DNA of 64,000 nucleotides from Cytophagales bacterium (lineage in GTDB: Bacteria > Bacteroidota > Bacteroidia > Cytophagales > 172606-1). Shown here piece after piece: positions 37,411 through 45,729 of this stretch (position 1 is its first letter; every line of letters starts with the position of its first letter). The DNA is taken from assembly GCA_030446715.1 (NCBI GenBank), contig JAUJMU010000003.1, positions 517,630 through 581,629 on the forward strand, in the 5' to 3' direction. A model generated the notes under the pieces. The model saw only the letters and a program-made list of their open reading frames with translations, had not been told where the DNA came from and made no database searches. A program made the position numbers and the translations under genes.

Positions 37411-39123
37411 TCAGATGTTCCGCCGGTTGAGTTCTTTCACCGCGTGGTCAGCGGCCCGGGCCGTCAGAGCCATGTAGGTCAGCGAAGGATTCACGCAGGA
37501 GGCAGAGGTCATGCAGGCCCCGTCCGTTACAAATACATTTTCGCAGCCGTGCACCTGATTGAATTTGTTGAGGACCGACGTTTTGGGGTCATTGCCCATC
37601 CGGGCGGTGCCCATTTCGTGAATTGCCATTCCGGGCCAGGAGCCGTTGTCGTAGGTTCTTACGTTTTTGACACCGGCGGCTTCCAGCATTTCGGCCGCGT
37701 CGTTCATCATGTCCTGCCGCATGAGCTTCTCGTTTTCCTTAAACTCAGCATTGAAGGTAAGGGTGGGCAATCCCCACGCGTCTCTTTTCTCCTTGTTCAG
37801 GCTGACCTGGTTTTCTTCGTAGGGCAGGCATTCTCCAAAGGCGGTCATGCCCATATTCCACTTGCCGGGTTTGGAAAGAGCATCTTTAAAGTCCGCTCCC
37901 ACGCCCAGTTCAGCGATTCCCCGCTGCCAGCTCTGACGGCTGGCCCCGCCCTGGTAGCCAAAGCCACGGGTATAGGTCCGCTTGTCGTTGCCCACGTTGC
38001 GGTAGCGGGGAATGTAAATACCGTTGGCCCGGCGTCCGTAAAAATACTTATCCTCAAAGCCATCCCACTCGCCCGAAGCCCCGATCCGGAAATGGTGATC
38101 CATCAGGTTGCGGCCCAGCTGGTCGCTTTCGTTGCCAAGCCCGTTGGGGAACCGGTCAGAGGTAGAATTGAGCATAACTGCCGTGGTGCCAAGGGTAGAG
38201 CCGTTCAGGAAAATGATTTTGGCGGTATAGTCAATTTCAGTATTGGTGTTGGAGTCAATCACCCGCACACCGGAGGCACGGCCTTTCTGCGGATCATAGA
38301 TAACGGAAGCCACGATAGAATTGGGCCGCAGGGTAAGATTACCCGTTTTCATGGCGGCCGGTAAGGTGGAGGCCTGGGTGCTGAAGTAGGCACCGTACGG
38401 ACAGCCGCGGCTGCACAGGTTGCGGTACTGACAGGTGGCCCGGCCGTGCCGGGTATGAATGTCGGCGGCCCGGGAAAGGTTGGCCACCCGCCCGATGGTC
38501 ATGTTGCGACCCTTAAACTTTGATTCAATGCCTTTTCGTACTTCTTTCTCTACGCAGTTGAGCTCCATCGGTTCCAGAAACTTGCCGTCGGGCAATTGAG
38601 AAAGACCCAGATTTTCGCCGCTGATACCGGCAAAAGTTTCCACGTAGTCGTACCAGGGGGAAATATCCTTGTACCGGATCGGCCAGTCAGTTGCGATTCC
38701 TTCCCTTTTATTGGCTTCAAAGTCAAGGTCACTCAGCCGGTACGACTGCCGGCCCCACATGATGGATTTTCCGCCTACGATGTTGGGGCGGTACCAGTCA
38801 AAGCGCTTCTGTTCTTCGTAGAGGGCTTTGCTGTCGTCAAACCAGTAATTCGCGTTGTATTCGCTGTAGGGGTAATCGCGGGTAAGAAAGGGATGACTCT
38901 CCTTTTGTTCCATGGTGTGGCGGCCACGGTGTTTGAATTCCCAGGGATCTTTGGTGGCAGTTTCGTAACCAGTGATGTGCTCTAGCTTGTTGCCGCGTTC
39001 GAGCATCAGCACCTTCAGTCCTTTTTCGGTCAGCTCCTTGGCGGCCCAGCCCCCGCTGATTCCGGACCCTACCACTATGGCATCGTATGCATTCTGATCT
39101 TTTGCTTTTATATTCAGATTCAT
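37411..39123 (-). CDS. GMC-family oxidoreductase (sugar/gluconate dehydrogenase-like, FAD)
   Basis: A 570-residue flavoprotein. The N-terminus has the FAD-binding Rossmann motif VVGSGISGGWAAKELTEKG (about residues 16-34); GGKSIMWGRQSYRLSD, a CQYRNLCSRGCPYGA cysteine-rich segment and the C-terminal HEMGTARMGNDPK are typical of the GMC group to which gluconate 2-dehydrogenase large subunits belong. It oxidises a sugar or sugar-derived alcohol and passes electrons onward. The small subunit gene lies 59 bases upstream on the same strand, in the usual order. No signal peptide of its own is seen; export could rely on its Tat-type partner. Confidence 0.88.
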   Translation of the reverse strand: MNLNIKAKDQNAYDAIVVGSGISGGWAAKELTEKGLKVLMLERGNKLEHITGYETATKDPWEFKHRGRHTMEQKESHPFLTRDYPYSEYNANYWFDDSKALYEEQKRFDWYRPNIVGGKSIMWGRQSYRLSDLDFEANKREGIATDWPIRYKDISPWYDYVETFAGISGENLGLSQLPDGKFLEPMELNCVEKEVRKGIESKFKGRNMTIGRVANLSRAADIHTRHGRATCQYRNLCSRGCPYGAYFSTQASTLPAAMKTGNLTLRPNSIVASVIYDPQKGRASGVRVIDSNTNTEIDYTAKIIFLNGSTLGTTAVMLNSTSDRFPNGLGNESDQLGRNLMDHHFRIGASGEWDGFEDKYFYGRRANGIYIPRYRNVGNDKRTYTRGFGYQGGASRQSWQRGIAELGVGADFKDALSKPGKWNMGMTAFGECLPYEENQVSLNKEKRDAWGLPTLTFNAEFKENEKLMRQDMMNDAAEMLEAAGVKNVRTYDNGSWPGMAIHEMGTARMGNDPKTSVLNKFNQVHGCENVFVTDGACMTSASCVNPSLTYMALTARAADHAVKELNRRNI

Positions 39124-39182
39124 TTTTTGTTCGTTTTGATACTTGGGAAAACGGGAACAGTTGTTGCCCCGGGTTTATTTGC

Positions 39183-39815
39183 TTACGCCCATGCTTTTTG
39201 TCCCGGCGGCATGTCGATACACCCATCATAACGCCCCGGCACCGGCACGTAATCCAGTGCTTTGGTGGAGCCCGCCTCCGAGGTAAAATAACCCAGCAGG
39301 GTCAGTTCTTTCAGCGTCAGGAAGTAGTGCGGCAGCGGCTTTCCGGCTTCCTCAGCCGCCGCAGTGCTGTTATGCTGCGTTTTGTTTTTTTCCGCTTCGG
39401 CCTTCTGCTTGTCGCGGTACGCCACGGCTTCTGCCTCCACTTTCTTCATTACTTCGGTCCGTTCGCCGGCACCTAACTCCATGAATGATTTCTTATAGGC
39501 ACTCTGCGCGGACTGGTCCAGGGAGCTGATTCCTTCCAGAAAATGAATCCGGTCCCGCTCAGGATAGCATTCATTGATCATCATCACGATCCACGGCCCT
39601 ACACCAGCCGCCCTGGCTCCCGGAGTGGAGGTTTCGGGAATTATGGTTTCGGCAGCCTCGTCTACCAGTTTTTCGTGATCCGGGGTGAATTTACCGGCAG
39701 CGGCTTTCTGATCAGTTTTTTTGTCACAAGCCGTTACCAGAGCTGCCAGCGTGGGTGCTGAAAGGGTACTTCCCATCAGGGCAGCTACTCTCAGAAGTGC
39801 GTCTCTACGGTACAT
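39183..39815 (-). CDS. Gluconate 2-dehydrogenase subunit 3-family protein
   Basis: A 210-residue protein beginning MYRRDALLRVAALMGSTLSA with twin arginines at 3-4 and a lipobox-like VTAC ending at Cys30, so it is probably a Tat-exported lipoprotein. Residues about 45-190 belong to the gluconate 2-dehydrogenase gamma/subunit 3 family: DEAAETIIPETSTPGARAAG, then LKELTLLGYFTSEAGSTKAL and the closing GRYDGCIDMPPG. Subunit 3 is required for export or assembly of the GMC flavoprotein encoded just downstream. Confidence 0.88.
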   Translation of the reverse strand: MYRRDALLRVAALMGSTLSAPTLAALVTACDKKTDQKAAAGKFTPDHEKLVDEAAETIIPETSTPGARAAGVGPWIVMMINECYPERDRIHFLEGISSLDQSAQSAYKKSFMELGAGERTEVMKKVEAEAVAYRDKQKAEAEKNKTQHNSTAAAEEAGKPLPHYFLTLKELTLLGYFTSEAGSTKALDYVPVPGRYDGCIDMPPGQKAWA

Positions 39816-39927
39816 AAAAGATTCTCTATTTTGGAAGGATGAACAGACAATTTACGGGGATAAGGTGAGAATGCAAATAATCCGGGTATTTATACCAAAT
39901 CTGAGCCATTTGCTGCGGTTACCAAAA

Positions 39928-40329
39928 ATGGACATATTGCCTTGCCAACCTTTAAATCCTGAAGATGATCGAGCAGAAGCGGCCCCATACGGCCCAGCAA
40001 CAAAACCCGATGATCTGGAACTGCTCAATGGCGTACAGGGCAAAATATGGCGGCTGAAAAAGGTAATGCACCTGCTCAACAAGTACGCAACCAAAACCAA
40101 AGACTGGTCGCCGGACTTTCTTGTCGAAGCAGCTCAGACGGGTACCCGCCTCAGCCTGCGGCCCGAAACGGCACTGGAAGAGTTGCGCAAACTGGAAAAC
40201 ATCGTGCCGCAGGTCATCAGGGAAATTTATCCCGTGGAAGGCGACAGCGGCATTGAGAAACTGGCGGTGCTGCAACTGAAAACACTCCTTAAAGCCGATG
40301 CCGGATTGTTTGCCCCGCGGAAGGACTGA
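39928..40329 (+). CDS. Hypothetical protein, 133 aa
   Basis: The frame is open from 39721 (antisense to the gluconate dehydrogenase subunit), but the ATG at 39928, MDILPCQPLNPEDDRAEAAP, lies beyond that gene and is the more plausible start. The rest is helical and charged, with KIWRLKKVMHLLNKYATKTK and ETALEELRKLENIVPQVIRE. No membrane segment or known motif is seen. It is divergent from the dehydrogenase pair and followed by repeats. I do not recognise it. Confidence 0.5.
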   Translation: MDILPCQPLNPEDDRAEAAPYGPATKPDDLELLNGVQGKIWRLKKVMHLLNKYATKTKDWSPDFLVEAAQTGTRLSLRPETALEELRKLENIVPQVIREIYPVEGDSGIEKLAVLQLKTLLKADAGLFAPRKD

Positions 40330-40451
40330 GGAGCTGCGCAACGCTGAATAGTGAAATGATGGCTGAATGGTTATATGGCTGAATGGTTAATTTCTGATTT
40401 ACAGCTATATACCATGTCGTATACCAGATGTTGCATTTCACGGCAAAAATA

Positions 40452-40486
40452 GCCACGGTTGGGGATTCACGGTTTTCAACCGTGGC
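40452..40486. repeat. Palindrome GCCACGGTTG / CAACCGTGGC
   Basis: Perfect 10-bp inverted repeat with a 15-base loop. Similar CCAACCGTGG words appear in the structured spacer near 19450, so this may be a dispersed repeat. Confidence 0.5.
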
Positions 40487-40543
40487 ACGCCTTTCCGTAG
40501 TACGCCTTTTTTGAATAACTGCCAACCCCTCGACTGAACGCAG

Positions 40544-40576
40544 AAAGCCTTGCGAAGAACACTTGCAAGGCTTTCA
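40544..40576. terminator. Hairpin with 10-bp perfect stem
   Basis: AAAGCCTTGC (40544-40553) and GCAAGGCTTT (40564-40573) form a strong stem, followed by CAGTTTTAAG on the plus strand. It probably ends transcription of the hypothetical gene at 39928 or stops read-through from both sides. Confidence 0.65.
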
Positions 40577-40605
40577 GTTTTAAGCTTTATCGCAAAAGAT
40601 GGTTG

Positions 40606-40706
40606 CAGGACTTACGCAAAAAAACCTTTGAAGCCGTTTGTAAGACATAAACGGCGGTGTCTGTACCGTTGTCAGTGTCTCACTGACAACTTTTGCGTAA
40701 GTCCTG
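40606..40706. mobile_element. MITE-like element with GGACTTACGCA ends
   Basis: A 101-bp unit with 16-bp perfect terminal inverted repeats (CAGGACTTACGCAAAA at 40606-40621; complement at 40691-40706) and an inner hairpin GTTGTCAGTG/CACTGACAAC. GGACTTACGCA-type ends resemble insertion sequence termini I recall from other bacteria, so this may be an internally deleted derivative. No target duplication is obvious. Confidence 0.6.
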
Positions 40707-40748
40707 TGTAAATCTGGTGAGTTTCAAAAATCAATACAAGGCAGAAAA

Positions 40749-41081
40749 TCAGGATTGTCCGGCTGCTTTTTGCTCATCGTCCGGATTGCTGTTGCGGTCG
40801 GCAAACTCGTAGAAGAAGCTGGTTTCGCCGCTTTTTTCGTCGTTCCGGTACTGGAAGGCCAGTTCGTATTTTTCAAACTTTTCAAAGAAAGCTTCCCACG
40901 AAATCTCATCAAGGCTGTCCTCAGCTCCCCCGGGAAAGTCAATTCTTAATAAATTTGCGCCGTCTTTTCCCCGGTTGCTGTTCTTCCGGAGGGCAGTCGG
41001 TTTGCCATTACGTTCTTCGATCCATTGTTTGATTACAGCGTGGTCAGTAGTGGTTATGGATGATTTTGCTGGTGATGCCAT
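40749..41081 (-). CDS. Small conserved hypothetical protein, 110 aa
   Basis: MASPAKSSITTTDHAVIKQW starts a small acidic soluble protein. HAVIKQWIEERNGKPTALR, LLRIDFPGGAEDSLDEISWE and FFEKFEKYELAFQYRNDEKS match a short family I recall from Bacteroidota and Proteobacteria without known function; these are sometimes mislabelled as branching enzymes in databases, which nothing here supports. It lies upstream of the MITE and 107 bases downstream of kdsB on the same strand. Confidence 0.65.
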   Translation of the reverse strand: MASPAKSSITTTDHAVIKQWIEERNGKPTALRKNSNRGKDGANLLRIDFPGGAEDSLDEISWEAFFEKFEKYELAFQYRNDEKSGETSFFYEFADRNSNPDDEQKAAGQS

Positions 41082-41188
41082 AGTTCTTTCACTTTGATAG
41101 TACCCTTTGGTGTACGGCTTCCGGCACCCGAATGTTGGGATCAGGGGCGGGAGAGATAGACCAATTTTCCTGAATTCTGGTCAGCGGC

Positions 41189-41935
41189 TTAGTTTCCCTG
41201 CAGCAAAGCCAGCACTTTCCGGAGGTCTTCCGGCGTATCAATTCCCATGCTTTCGCAGGGCGTGACTGCGACCCTGATCCGGTAGCCATTTTCGATCCAG
41301 CGCAGTTGTTCCAGTGATTCGGCCATTTCGAGGGATGATACCGGCAACCGGGTGATCTCCGCCAGAATGTCGGGCCGGTAGGCGTACATGCCGATGTGCT
41401 GATAAAAAGTATGTTTTTGCAGCCATTCCTTCCGGTCGGCTCCCCGTACAAAGGGAACCGGATTGCGGCTGAAGTAGATTGCTTCCTGAAAAGTGTTGAG
41501 AATTACTCTCACCTTATTGGGATCAAACAGTGCCTCTTCGCTGTCAATCTTCCGGACCAGCGTAGCCAGCTGAACGTCGGCGGCAGTAAGCACCGAGGCC
41601 AGCGTATCAATCTGCTCCGGCTGGATAAACGGCTCATCACCCTGAATATTGACGACGAAACTGAACCCGTCACCAGCTTTTTGCAGCGCTTCAAAACAAC
41701 GGTCGGTACCGCTGGGGTGCTCCGTGAGGGTCATGACGGCTTTGCCCCCGAATGACTGTACGTGTCGGAAAATTTCCTCGTGATCCGTTGCCACAACCAC
41801 ATCAGACAGAGATTGTGCCCGCCGGGCCTGTTCGTAGACCCGCTGAACCATACTTTTCCCCGCAATATCTGCCAGCGCCTTGGCCGGAAACCGGGTGGAT
41901 GCGTACCGTGCCGGAATGATGCCTAGTATTTTCAA
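41189..41935 (-). CDS. kdsB: 3-deoxy-manno-octulosonate cytidylyltransferase
   Basis: A 248-residue CMP-Kdo synthetase. No ATG precedes the family N-terminus, so the TTG at 41935 giving (M)KILGIIPARYASTRFPAKAL is the likely start. The nucleotide-binding loop PARYASTRFPAK, VVVATDHEEI, SGTDRCFEAL and VNIQGDEPFI are conserved. It activates Kdo with CTP for lipid A inner-core synthesis in the cytoplasm, showing an outer membrane. gldC lies upstream on the same strand, separated by a 40-bp tandem repeat that sits directly before the kdsB start. Confidence 0.92.
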   Translation of the reverse strand: MKILGIIPARYASTRFPAKALADIAGKSMVQRVYEQARRAQSLSDVVVATDHEEIFRHVQSFGGKAVMTLTEHPSGTDRCFEALQKAGDGFSFVVNIQGDEPFIQPEQIDTLASVLTAADVQLATLVRKIDSEEALFDPNKVRVILNTFQEAIYFSRNPVPFVRGADRKEWLQKHTFYQHIGMYAYRPDILAEITRLPVSSLEMAESLEQLRWIENGYRIRVAVTPCESMGIDTPEDLRKVLALLQGN

Positions 41936-41943
41936 ATGGTACG

Positions 41944-42023
41944 TGGGAAGAGACGCCCTGCATGGCGTCTGGATCAGGGGAAATGGGAAGAGACGCCATG
42001 CATGGCGTCTGCACCAGGGAAAA
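41944..42023. repeat. Two tandem 40-bp units with AGACGCC palindromes
   Basis: Two near-identical 40-base units (41944-41983, 41984-42023) beginning TGGGAAGAGACGCC, each holding a 20-base palindrome (AGACGCCATGCATGGCGTCT in the second, perfect; one mismatch in the first). A third partial unit starts TGGGCAG. The same palindrome occurs alone at 25661. They lie immediately upstream of kdsB. Confidence 0.8.
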
Positions 42024-42062
42024 TGGGCAGCAGAAATAATTTGATCAATTGACAATTGACAA

Positions 42063-42407
42063 TTATTTCTGCTGCCTGCGCATTTCTTCCTCCACGTGGC
42101 GGGTAAGGTCACTGCAGAGGGTGTCAATGTCACCGGCCATTTTGGCATCGCCGGTAGCACCCAGCAGCGTTTCGCCGAGGCCACCGATGGTTTCAATTAC
42201 AAACCGCTTCATTTCGTCCACCGGCATATCCTTCGTCCAGAGATCAATTTTCATAGTGCCTTTGTGAAAATGGTCCCAGACGGCGATGGAAATAGCCTTT
42301 GCTTCTTCAATGCCTTCATTAGGGTTGTCGGTTGCCTCCCAGTGTATCTGACCGGGAACATTCTGGTCGTCGAGGGTAATGCTGAACTTGATTTCAGATT
42401 TTTTCAC
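42063..42407 (-). CDS. gldC: Gliding motility protein GldC
   Basis: A 114-residue protein. The GTG at 42407, giving (M)KKSEIKFSITLDDQNVPG, matches the family N-terminus; upstream in-frame codons add unrelated residues. QIHWEATDNPNEGIEEAKAI, AVWDHFHKGTMKIDLWTKD and FVIETIGGLGETLLGATGD are characteristic of GldC, a small protein linked to Bacteroidota gliding and type IX secretion. In many genomes gldC adjoins gldB; here gldB is not present nearby and kdsB lies downstream. GldC is also present in many non-gliding Bacteroidota, so motility is not proven. Confidence 0.9.
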   Translation of the reverse strand: MKKSEIKFSITLDDQNVPGQIHWEATDNPNEGIEEAKAISIAVWDHFHKGTMKIDLWTKDMPVDEMKRFVIETIGGLGETLLGATGDAKMAGDIDTLCSDLTRHVEEEMRRQQK

Positions 42408-42584
42408 GGGTAATTGGTATTGGTTGAATGATTTGGCTGCTGAAACAGGTTGCTGCACGCCCGGTACTCCGAATTTGAGAATAAAAATCAACATCCTGCT
42501 GACCTGGAACATTCAGATGCTTTGGTACGTCTCAGCAGCAAAGAGGCGTTGAAGCTAGATTCCCAATTTTCAAGTGGCCATTAA

Positions 42585-43397
42585 TCAGGGCAACAGACTC
42601 TTAAACCGGCTGTATTGTGCCCCCTGGAATGGATTCATATTGCATTTTTCAGCACGGGCTTTTTCGGTAATCTTCTCTACCCGGTTGCCGGGGTTGGGAT
42701 GGGTACTCAGAAACTCCGGAACGCCCTGACCATCTCCCTGCTGCTGCATTTTCCGAAAAAACCCTGCCGCCCCGTCTGATTTGTATTCTGTGTTGCAAAG
42801 GTAAAGAACCGAGAAGTCGTCAGCCTGCTCCTCGAAACCCCGGCTGTAGCGAAGCCCCACCAGGCCGCGGGCCAGATCCACCAGCGTACTGCGGTTTTCG
42901 CCCAGCAGAACGGTCAGCACCAGATCATAGCCGTATTCGCGGGTGATGGTCCGGGAAGTGTGCCGCTTGTCGGCGTGGGCAATCTCGTGCGCCATCACCC
43001 CGGCCAGCTGGTCTTCCGTGTCCAGGTATTTGATCAGCCCCGTAAAAACGTATATAAACCCGCCGGGAGCCGCAAAAGCATTGAGGGTGGTATCGCTGTG
43101 GATAATCTTTACCTGCCACGGAAACTCATCTTTGTGCTGCACTTTGCCGGAGTTCAGAATGCGGCTGACAATGCCCCGCAGGTAAGCATAGGCAGCTTCA
43201 TTCTGGCCGTTGCGACCCGTCTCGGGCAAGAGCGGATACTGCTGCGGGTTTCCTTCGATTTCTGCGCTTACCTGCCGGCCCAGTTCTATATCCTGTTCAA
43301 CGGATAAAATATTGATTCCCTGCCCTTCTTTGCAGCTATTGAAGGTCAGCACGGAGAGCAGCAGACAAACGCAGGTTATATACTTAGGGTTGGTCAT
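42585..43397 (-). CDS. M48-family metalloprotease, lipoprotein
   Basis: A 270-residue protein with a lipoprotein leader (MTNPKYITCVCLLLSVLTF, lipid-attachment Cys22). The M48 core has VMAHEIAHADKRH (HExxH zinc motif, about residue 137), a third ligand region in SRGFEEQADDFS (E-x3-D) and STHPNPGNRVEKI. Relatives (BepA, LoiP, YcaL) act in the periplasm on outer-membrane proteins. It lies 0.2 kb downstream of a close paralogue on the same strand, indicating tandem duplication. Confidence 0.9.
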   Translation of the reverse strand: MTNPKYITCVCLLLSVLTFNSCKEGQGINILSVEQDIELGRQVSAEIEGNPQQYPLLPETGRNGQNEAAYAYLRGIVSRILNSGKVQHKDEFPWQVKIIHSDTTLNAFAAPGGFIYVFTGLIKYLDTEDQLAGVMAHEIAHADKRHTSRTITREYGYDLVLTVLLGENRSTLVDLARGLVGLRYSRGFEEQADDFSVLYLCNTEYKSDGAAGFFRKMQQQGDGQGVPEFLSTHPNPGNRVEKITEKARAEKCNMNPFQGAQYSRFKSLLP

Positions 43398-43544
43398 GGG
43401 ACTTTACTTTCACGATCTGGTTCTCCATTTGTAAACGAAGCCGGTGGTAAATTGTTAAGCCGGAATCCTGCCTTCGTTGGTGGGTGAAATTGCGGTACGG
43501 ACCATAACGACCGGCGTCGGGCGGCATCCCGGCCGCCCCAATCA

Positions 43545-43582
43545 TAAAAAAGCTGGTCCGGAATGACTCCCGGCCAGCTTTT
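43545..43582 (-). terminator. Rho-independent terminator after upstream M48 gene
   Basis: On the minus strand AAAAGCTGGCCGG-GAGTCATT-CCGGACCAGC is followed by six T residues. It separates the two M48 genes, which therefore are probably transcribed separately. Confidence 0.8.
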
Positions 43583-43616
43583 GCGTCAAACGATTGGTTA
43601 CAACCGGAAGTAATTT

Positions 43617-44429
43617 TCAGGGCATCAGGCCTTTAAAGTAGGCGTAGCGGGCAGCCGCAAAATTGTTAAGGTTACAGCCATCCGCTTTGGCCTTGGCCGT
43701 AATGGCCTGTACACGGTTTTGTGGATTGGGATGCGTGCTGAGAAAAGCCGGAGTACGGCCACCTGGCTGACCTTCGAGCATCTTCTGGAAGAAACCGGCG
43801 GCACCATCTGACCGGTAAGGCGTTCCGCAAAGGTAGTCTACGGAAAACTGATCCGCTTCCCGTTCGTGTTCGCGGCTGTAGTTAAGGCTGAGTAACCCCT
43901 GGGCCAGTTGGGTCAGGGCACCCTGGTTGCGGCCCAGCACTACGTCAACCAGCATCTGCTGGCCGTACTGTTTGGTCATTGACCGGGTGGAGTGTCGTTT
44001 GTCGGCATGGGCAATTTCATGTCCGAGAACACCGGCCAGCTGATCTTCGGTGTCCAGAAATTTAATCAGGCCGGTATATACGTAAATGTATCCGCCGGGT
44101 ACACAAAAGGCATTGAGCGTCTTATCGTCGTGAATGATCTTTACCCGCCACGGAAACTCCTTGCGGTAAGTTACTTTTCCCGAGTTGAGAATCCGGTCAA
44201 CAATTCCCCTCAGGTAAGCGTAAGCCTGTTCATTTTTACCATCGCGGCCAGTTTCGGGGAGTTGGGGATATTCCTGGGGTTTACTGTCGATTTCGGCACT
44301 GACTTTCTTGCCAAGCTCAATGTCCTGCTGCAGGGAAAAAATATTCAATCCTCCTCCCCTTTTGGATTGTCCATAAGAACAGGTCAGAGGTGCAAGCAGA
44401 ACAAGGATAAACAACAACTTTTTTTTCAT
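43617..44429 (-). CDS. M48-family metalloprotease, secreted
   Basis: A 270-residue paralogue of the next gene. The ATG at 44429 (MKKKLLFILVLLAPLTCSYG) opens a signal peptide ending near YGQ; an upstream start would not. The zinc motif is VLGHEIAHADKRH, the third ligand region is SREHEREADQFS and STHPNPQNRVQAI closes the domain. It is likely periplasmic; the lipobox cysteine of the paralogue is not clearly conserved (TCSYG). Functions are inferred from BepA/LoiP-like proteases. Confidence 0.9.
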   Translation of the reverse strand: MKKKLLFILVLLAPLTCSYGQSKRGGGLNIFSLQQDIELGKKVSAEIDSKPQEYPQLPETGRDGKNEQAYAYLRGIVDRILNSGKVTYRKEFPWRVKIIHDDKTLNAFCVPGGYIYVYTGLIKFLDTEDQLAGVLGHEIAHADKRHSTRSMTKQYGQQMLVDVVLGRNQGALTQLAQGLLSLNYSREHEREADQFSVDYLCGTPYRSDGAAGFFQKMLEGQPGGRTPAFLSTHPNPQNRVQAITAKAKADGCNLNNFAAARYAYFKGLMP

Positions 44430-44683
44430 AGATGGAAAGAATTGAGACTCAGCAGAACATTTGATTTTATTCAAAAAACATTCACTGATCAGCCGTTTTT
44501 AAAGGCCAAATCTAACGGGATCAGCGTGAACTCGCCGGTGCAATATTCCTGCCGAACTTACCTGGCAAAAGCCGCCGCGTAAAACTTCTGGAGGCAACGC
44601 CAAAACCCGGCCGGCCCTAGGGAGGGAGCCACAATGGATTGCCGGCAGGACGCAGAACTTGTTTCCACCGGAAAGAATTACGC

Positions 44684-45613
44684 TCAGAAGGGAAGTTTGC
44701 CCAGATCCACGTTGCCCCCGGTCAGGATAATGCCGGTCAGTTTACCGTTAAACTTTTCTTTATCCTTGAGCAGGGCGGCAAATGGCACCGCGCAGGAAGG
44801 TTCAATGATGATTTTCATCCGTTCCCAGATCAGCCGCATAGCCGCAATAATCTGCTCATCGGTGACCGTGATGATCTCTTCCACGTACTGCCGGATCAGG
44901 GGGAAAGTCTTGTCGCCAAGGCTGGTCAGCAGCCCGTCGGCAATGGTCCGGGTGGAATCATTGGTTTGGAGGGAACCCGCCCGAAGGGAACGGAAAGCAT
45001 CGTCGGCACCGGCCGGCTCTCCGGCAATTACTTTGGTACGGGGCGAAATGTGGTGCACGGCCAGCGCCGTTCCGCTCAGCAAACCACCACCGCCCACCGG
45101 AGCCATGACCAGATCCAGATCCGGAACATCTTCCAGCAACTCAAGGGCACAGGTCGCCTGCCCGGCAATGACCCGGTAATCATTGTAAGGATGGATAAAT
45201 GCGGCACCGGTCCTTTCCACCACTTCCCGCAGCGCATCCTCCCGGCTCTGCAGGGTAGGTTCGCACAGAATGATTTCGGCACCGTAGCCGGCTACTGCCG
45301 TTTTTTTGATCTCAGGAGCCGTCCGGGGCATGACAATGTAAGCCATTAACCCAAACAGCCCGGCTGCAAAGGCAATAGCCAGGGCGTGATTGCCGGAAGA
45401 GTTCGTGGCTATTCCGTTTTTCCGTTCAGAATACGGCAGGGCCAGTTCGGCATTCAATACGCCCCGGATTTTAAAAACGCCGATCTTCTGAAAATTCTCG
45501 CATTTGAAGAAGATTTGCGCAATTCCATTCAGGCTGGAGGAAGTCAGCAATGTCCATTCGTAGGCCTCCCGGATGCTTTCCAGACCGAAGTCAGTAGTCA
45601 CGTCGGTGTTCAT
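44684..45613 (-). CDS. Threonine/serine dehydratase-like PLP enzyme
   Basis: A 309-residue fold-type II PLP enzyme. GVFKIRG (the Schiff-base Lys, about residue 47), NSSGNHALAIA, PVGGGGLLSGTAL (phosphate-binding loop) and GGNVDL near the end are the threonine dehydratase/serine racemase signatures. It would deaminate threonine or serine to 2-oxoacids, or racemise serine. The regulatory ACT domain of biosynthetic IlvA is missing, so it belongs to the short catabolic/racemase group. The N-terminal segment reads EWTLLTSSSLN where the family commonly has a TP motif, a small oddity. Confidence 0.87.
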   Translation of the reverse strand: MNTDVTTDFGLESIREAYEWTLLTSSSLNGIAQIFFKCENFQKIGVFKIRGVLNAELALPYSERKNGIATNSSGNHALAIAFAAGLFGLMAYIVMPRTAPEIKKTAVAGYGAEIILCEPTLQSREDALREVVERTGAAFIHPYNDYRVIAGQATCALELLEDVPDLDLVMAPVGGGGLLSGTALAVHHISPRTKVIAGEPAGADDAFRSLRAGSLQTNDSTRTIADGLLTSLGDKTFPLIRQYVEEIITVTDEQIIAAMRLIWERMKIIIEPSCAVPFAALLKDKEKFNGKLTGIILTGGNVDLGKLPF

Positions 45614-45729
45614 ATTTGTGGCGGCGTCCGGTGGATATATGGTTTGCGTTAATTTTCTTTCGGGTAAAGGCCTCCCGGATCCCCTTTTGCTTTCCAGACT
45701 GTACGGGAACTGTCAACAGTAGTCACTTA

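Larger units (their letters stand above)
40330..40748. other. Repeat-packed spacer
   Basis: About 420 bases without a gene but full of small structures: an ATGGCTGAATGGTTA tandem near 40363-40395, a 10-bp-stem hairpin at 40452-40486, a terminator at 40544 and a MITE-like unit at 40606 (each listed). Confidence 0.5.

Noticed and set aside
37282-38364. Open frame of 360 codons on the plus strand at the GMC oxidoreductase locus
   Set aside because: Antisense to the GMC gene, and it runs through the gene's terminator; no motifs.
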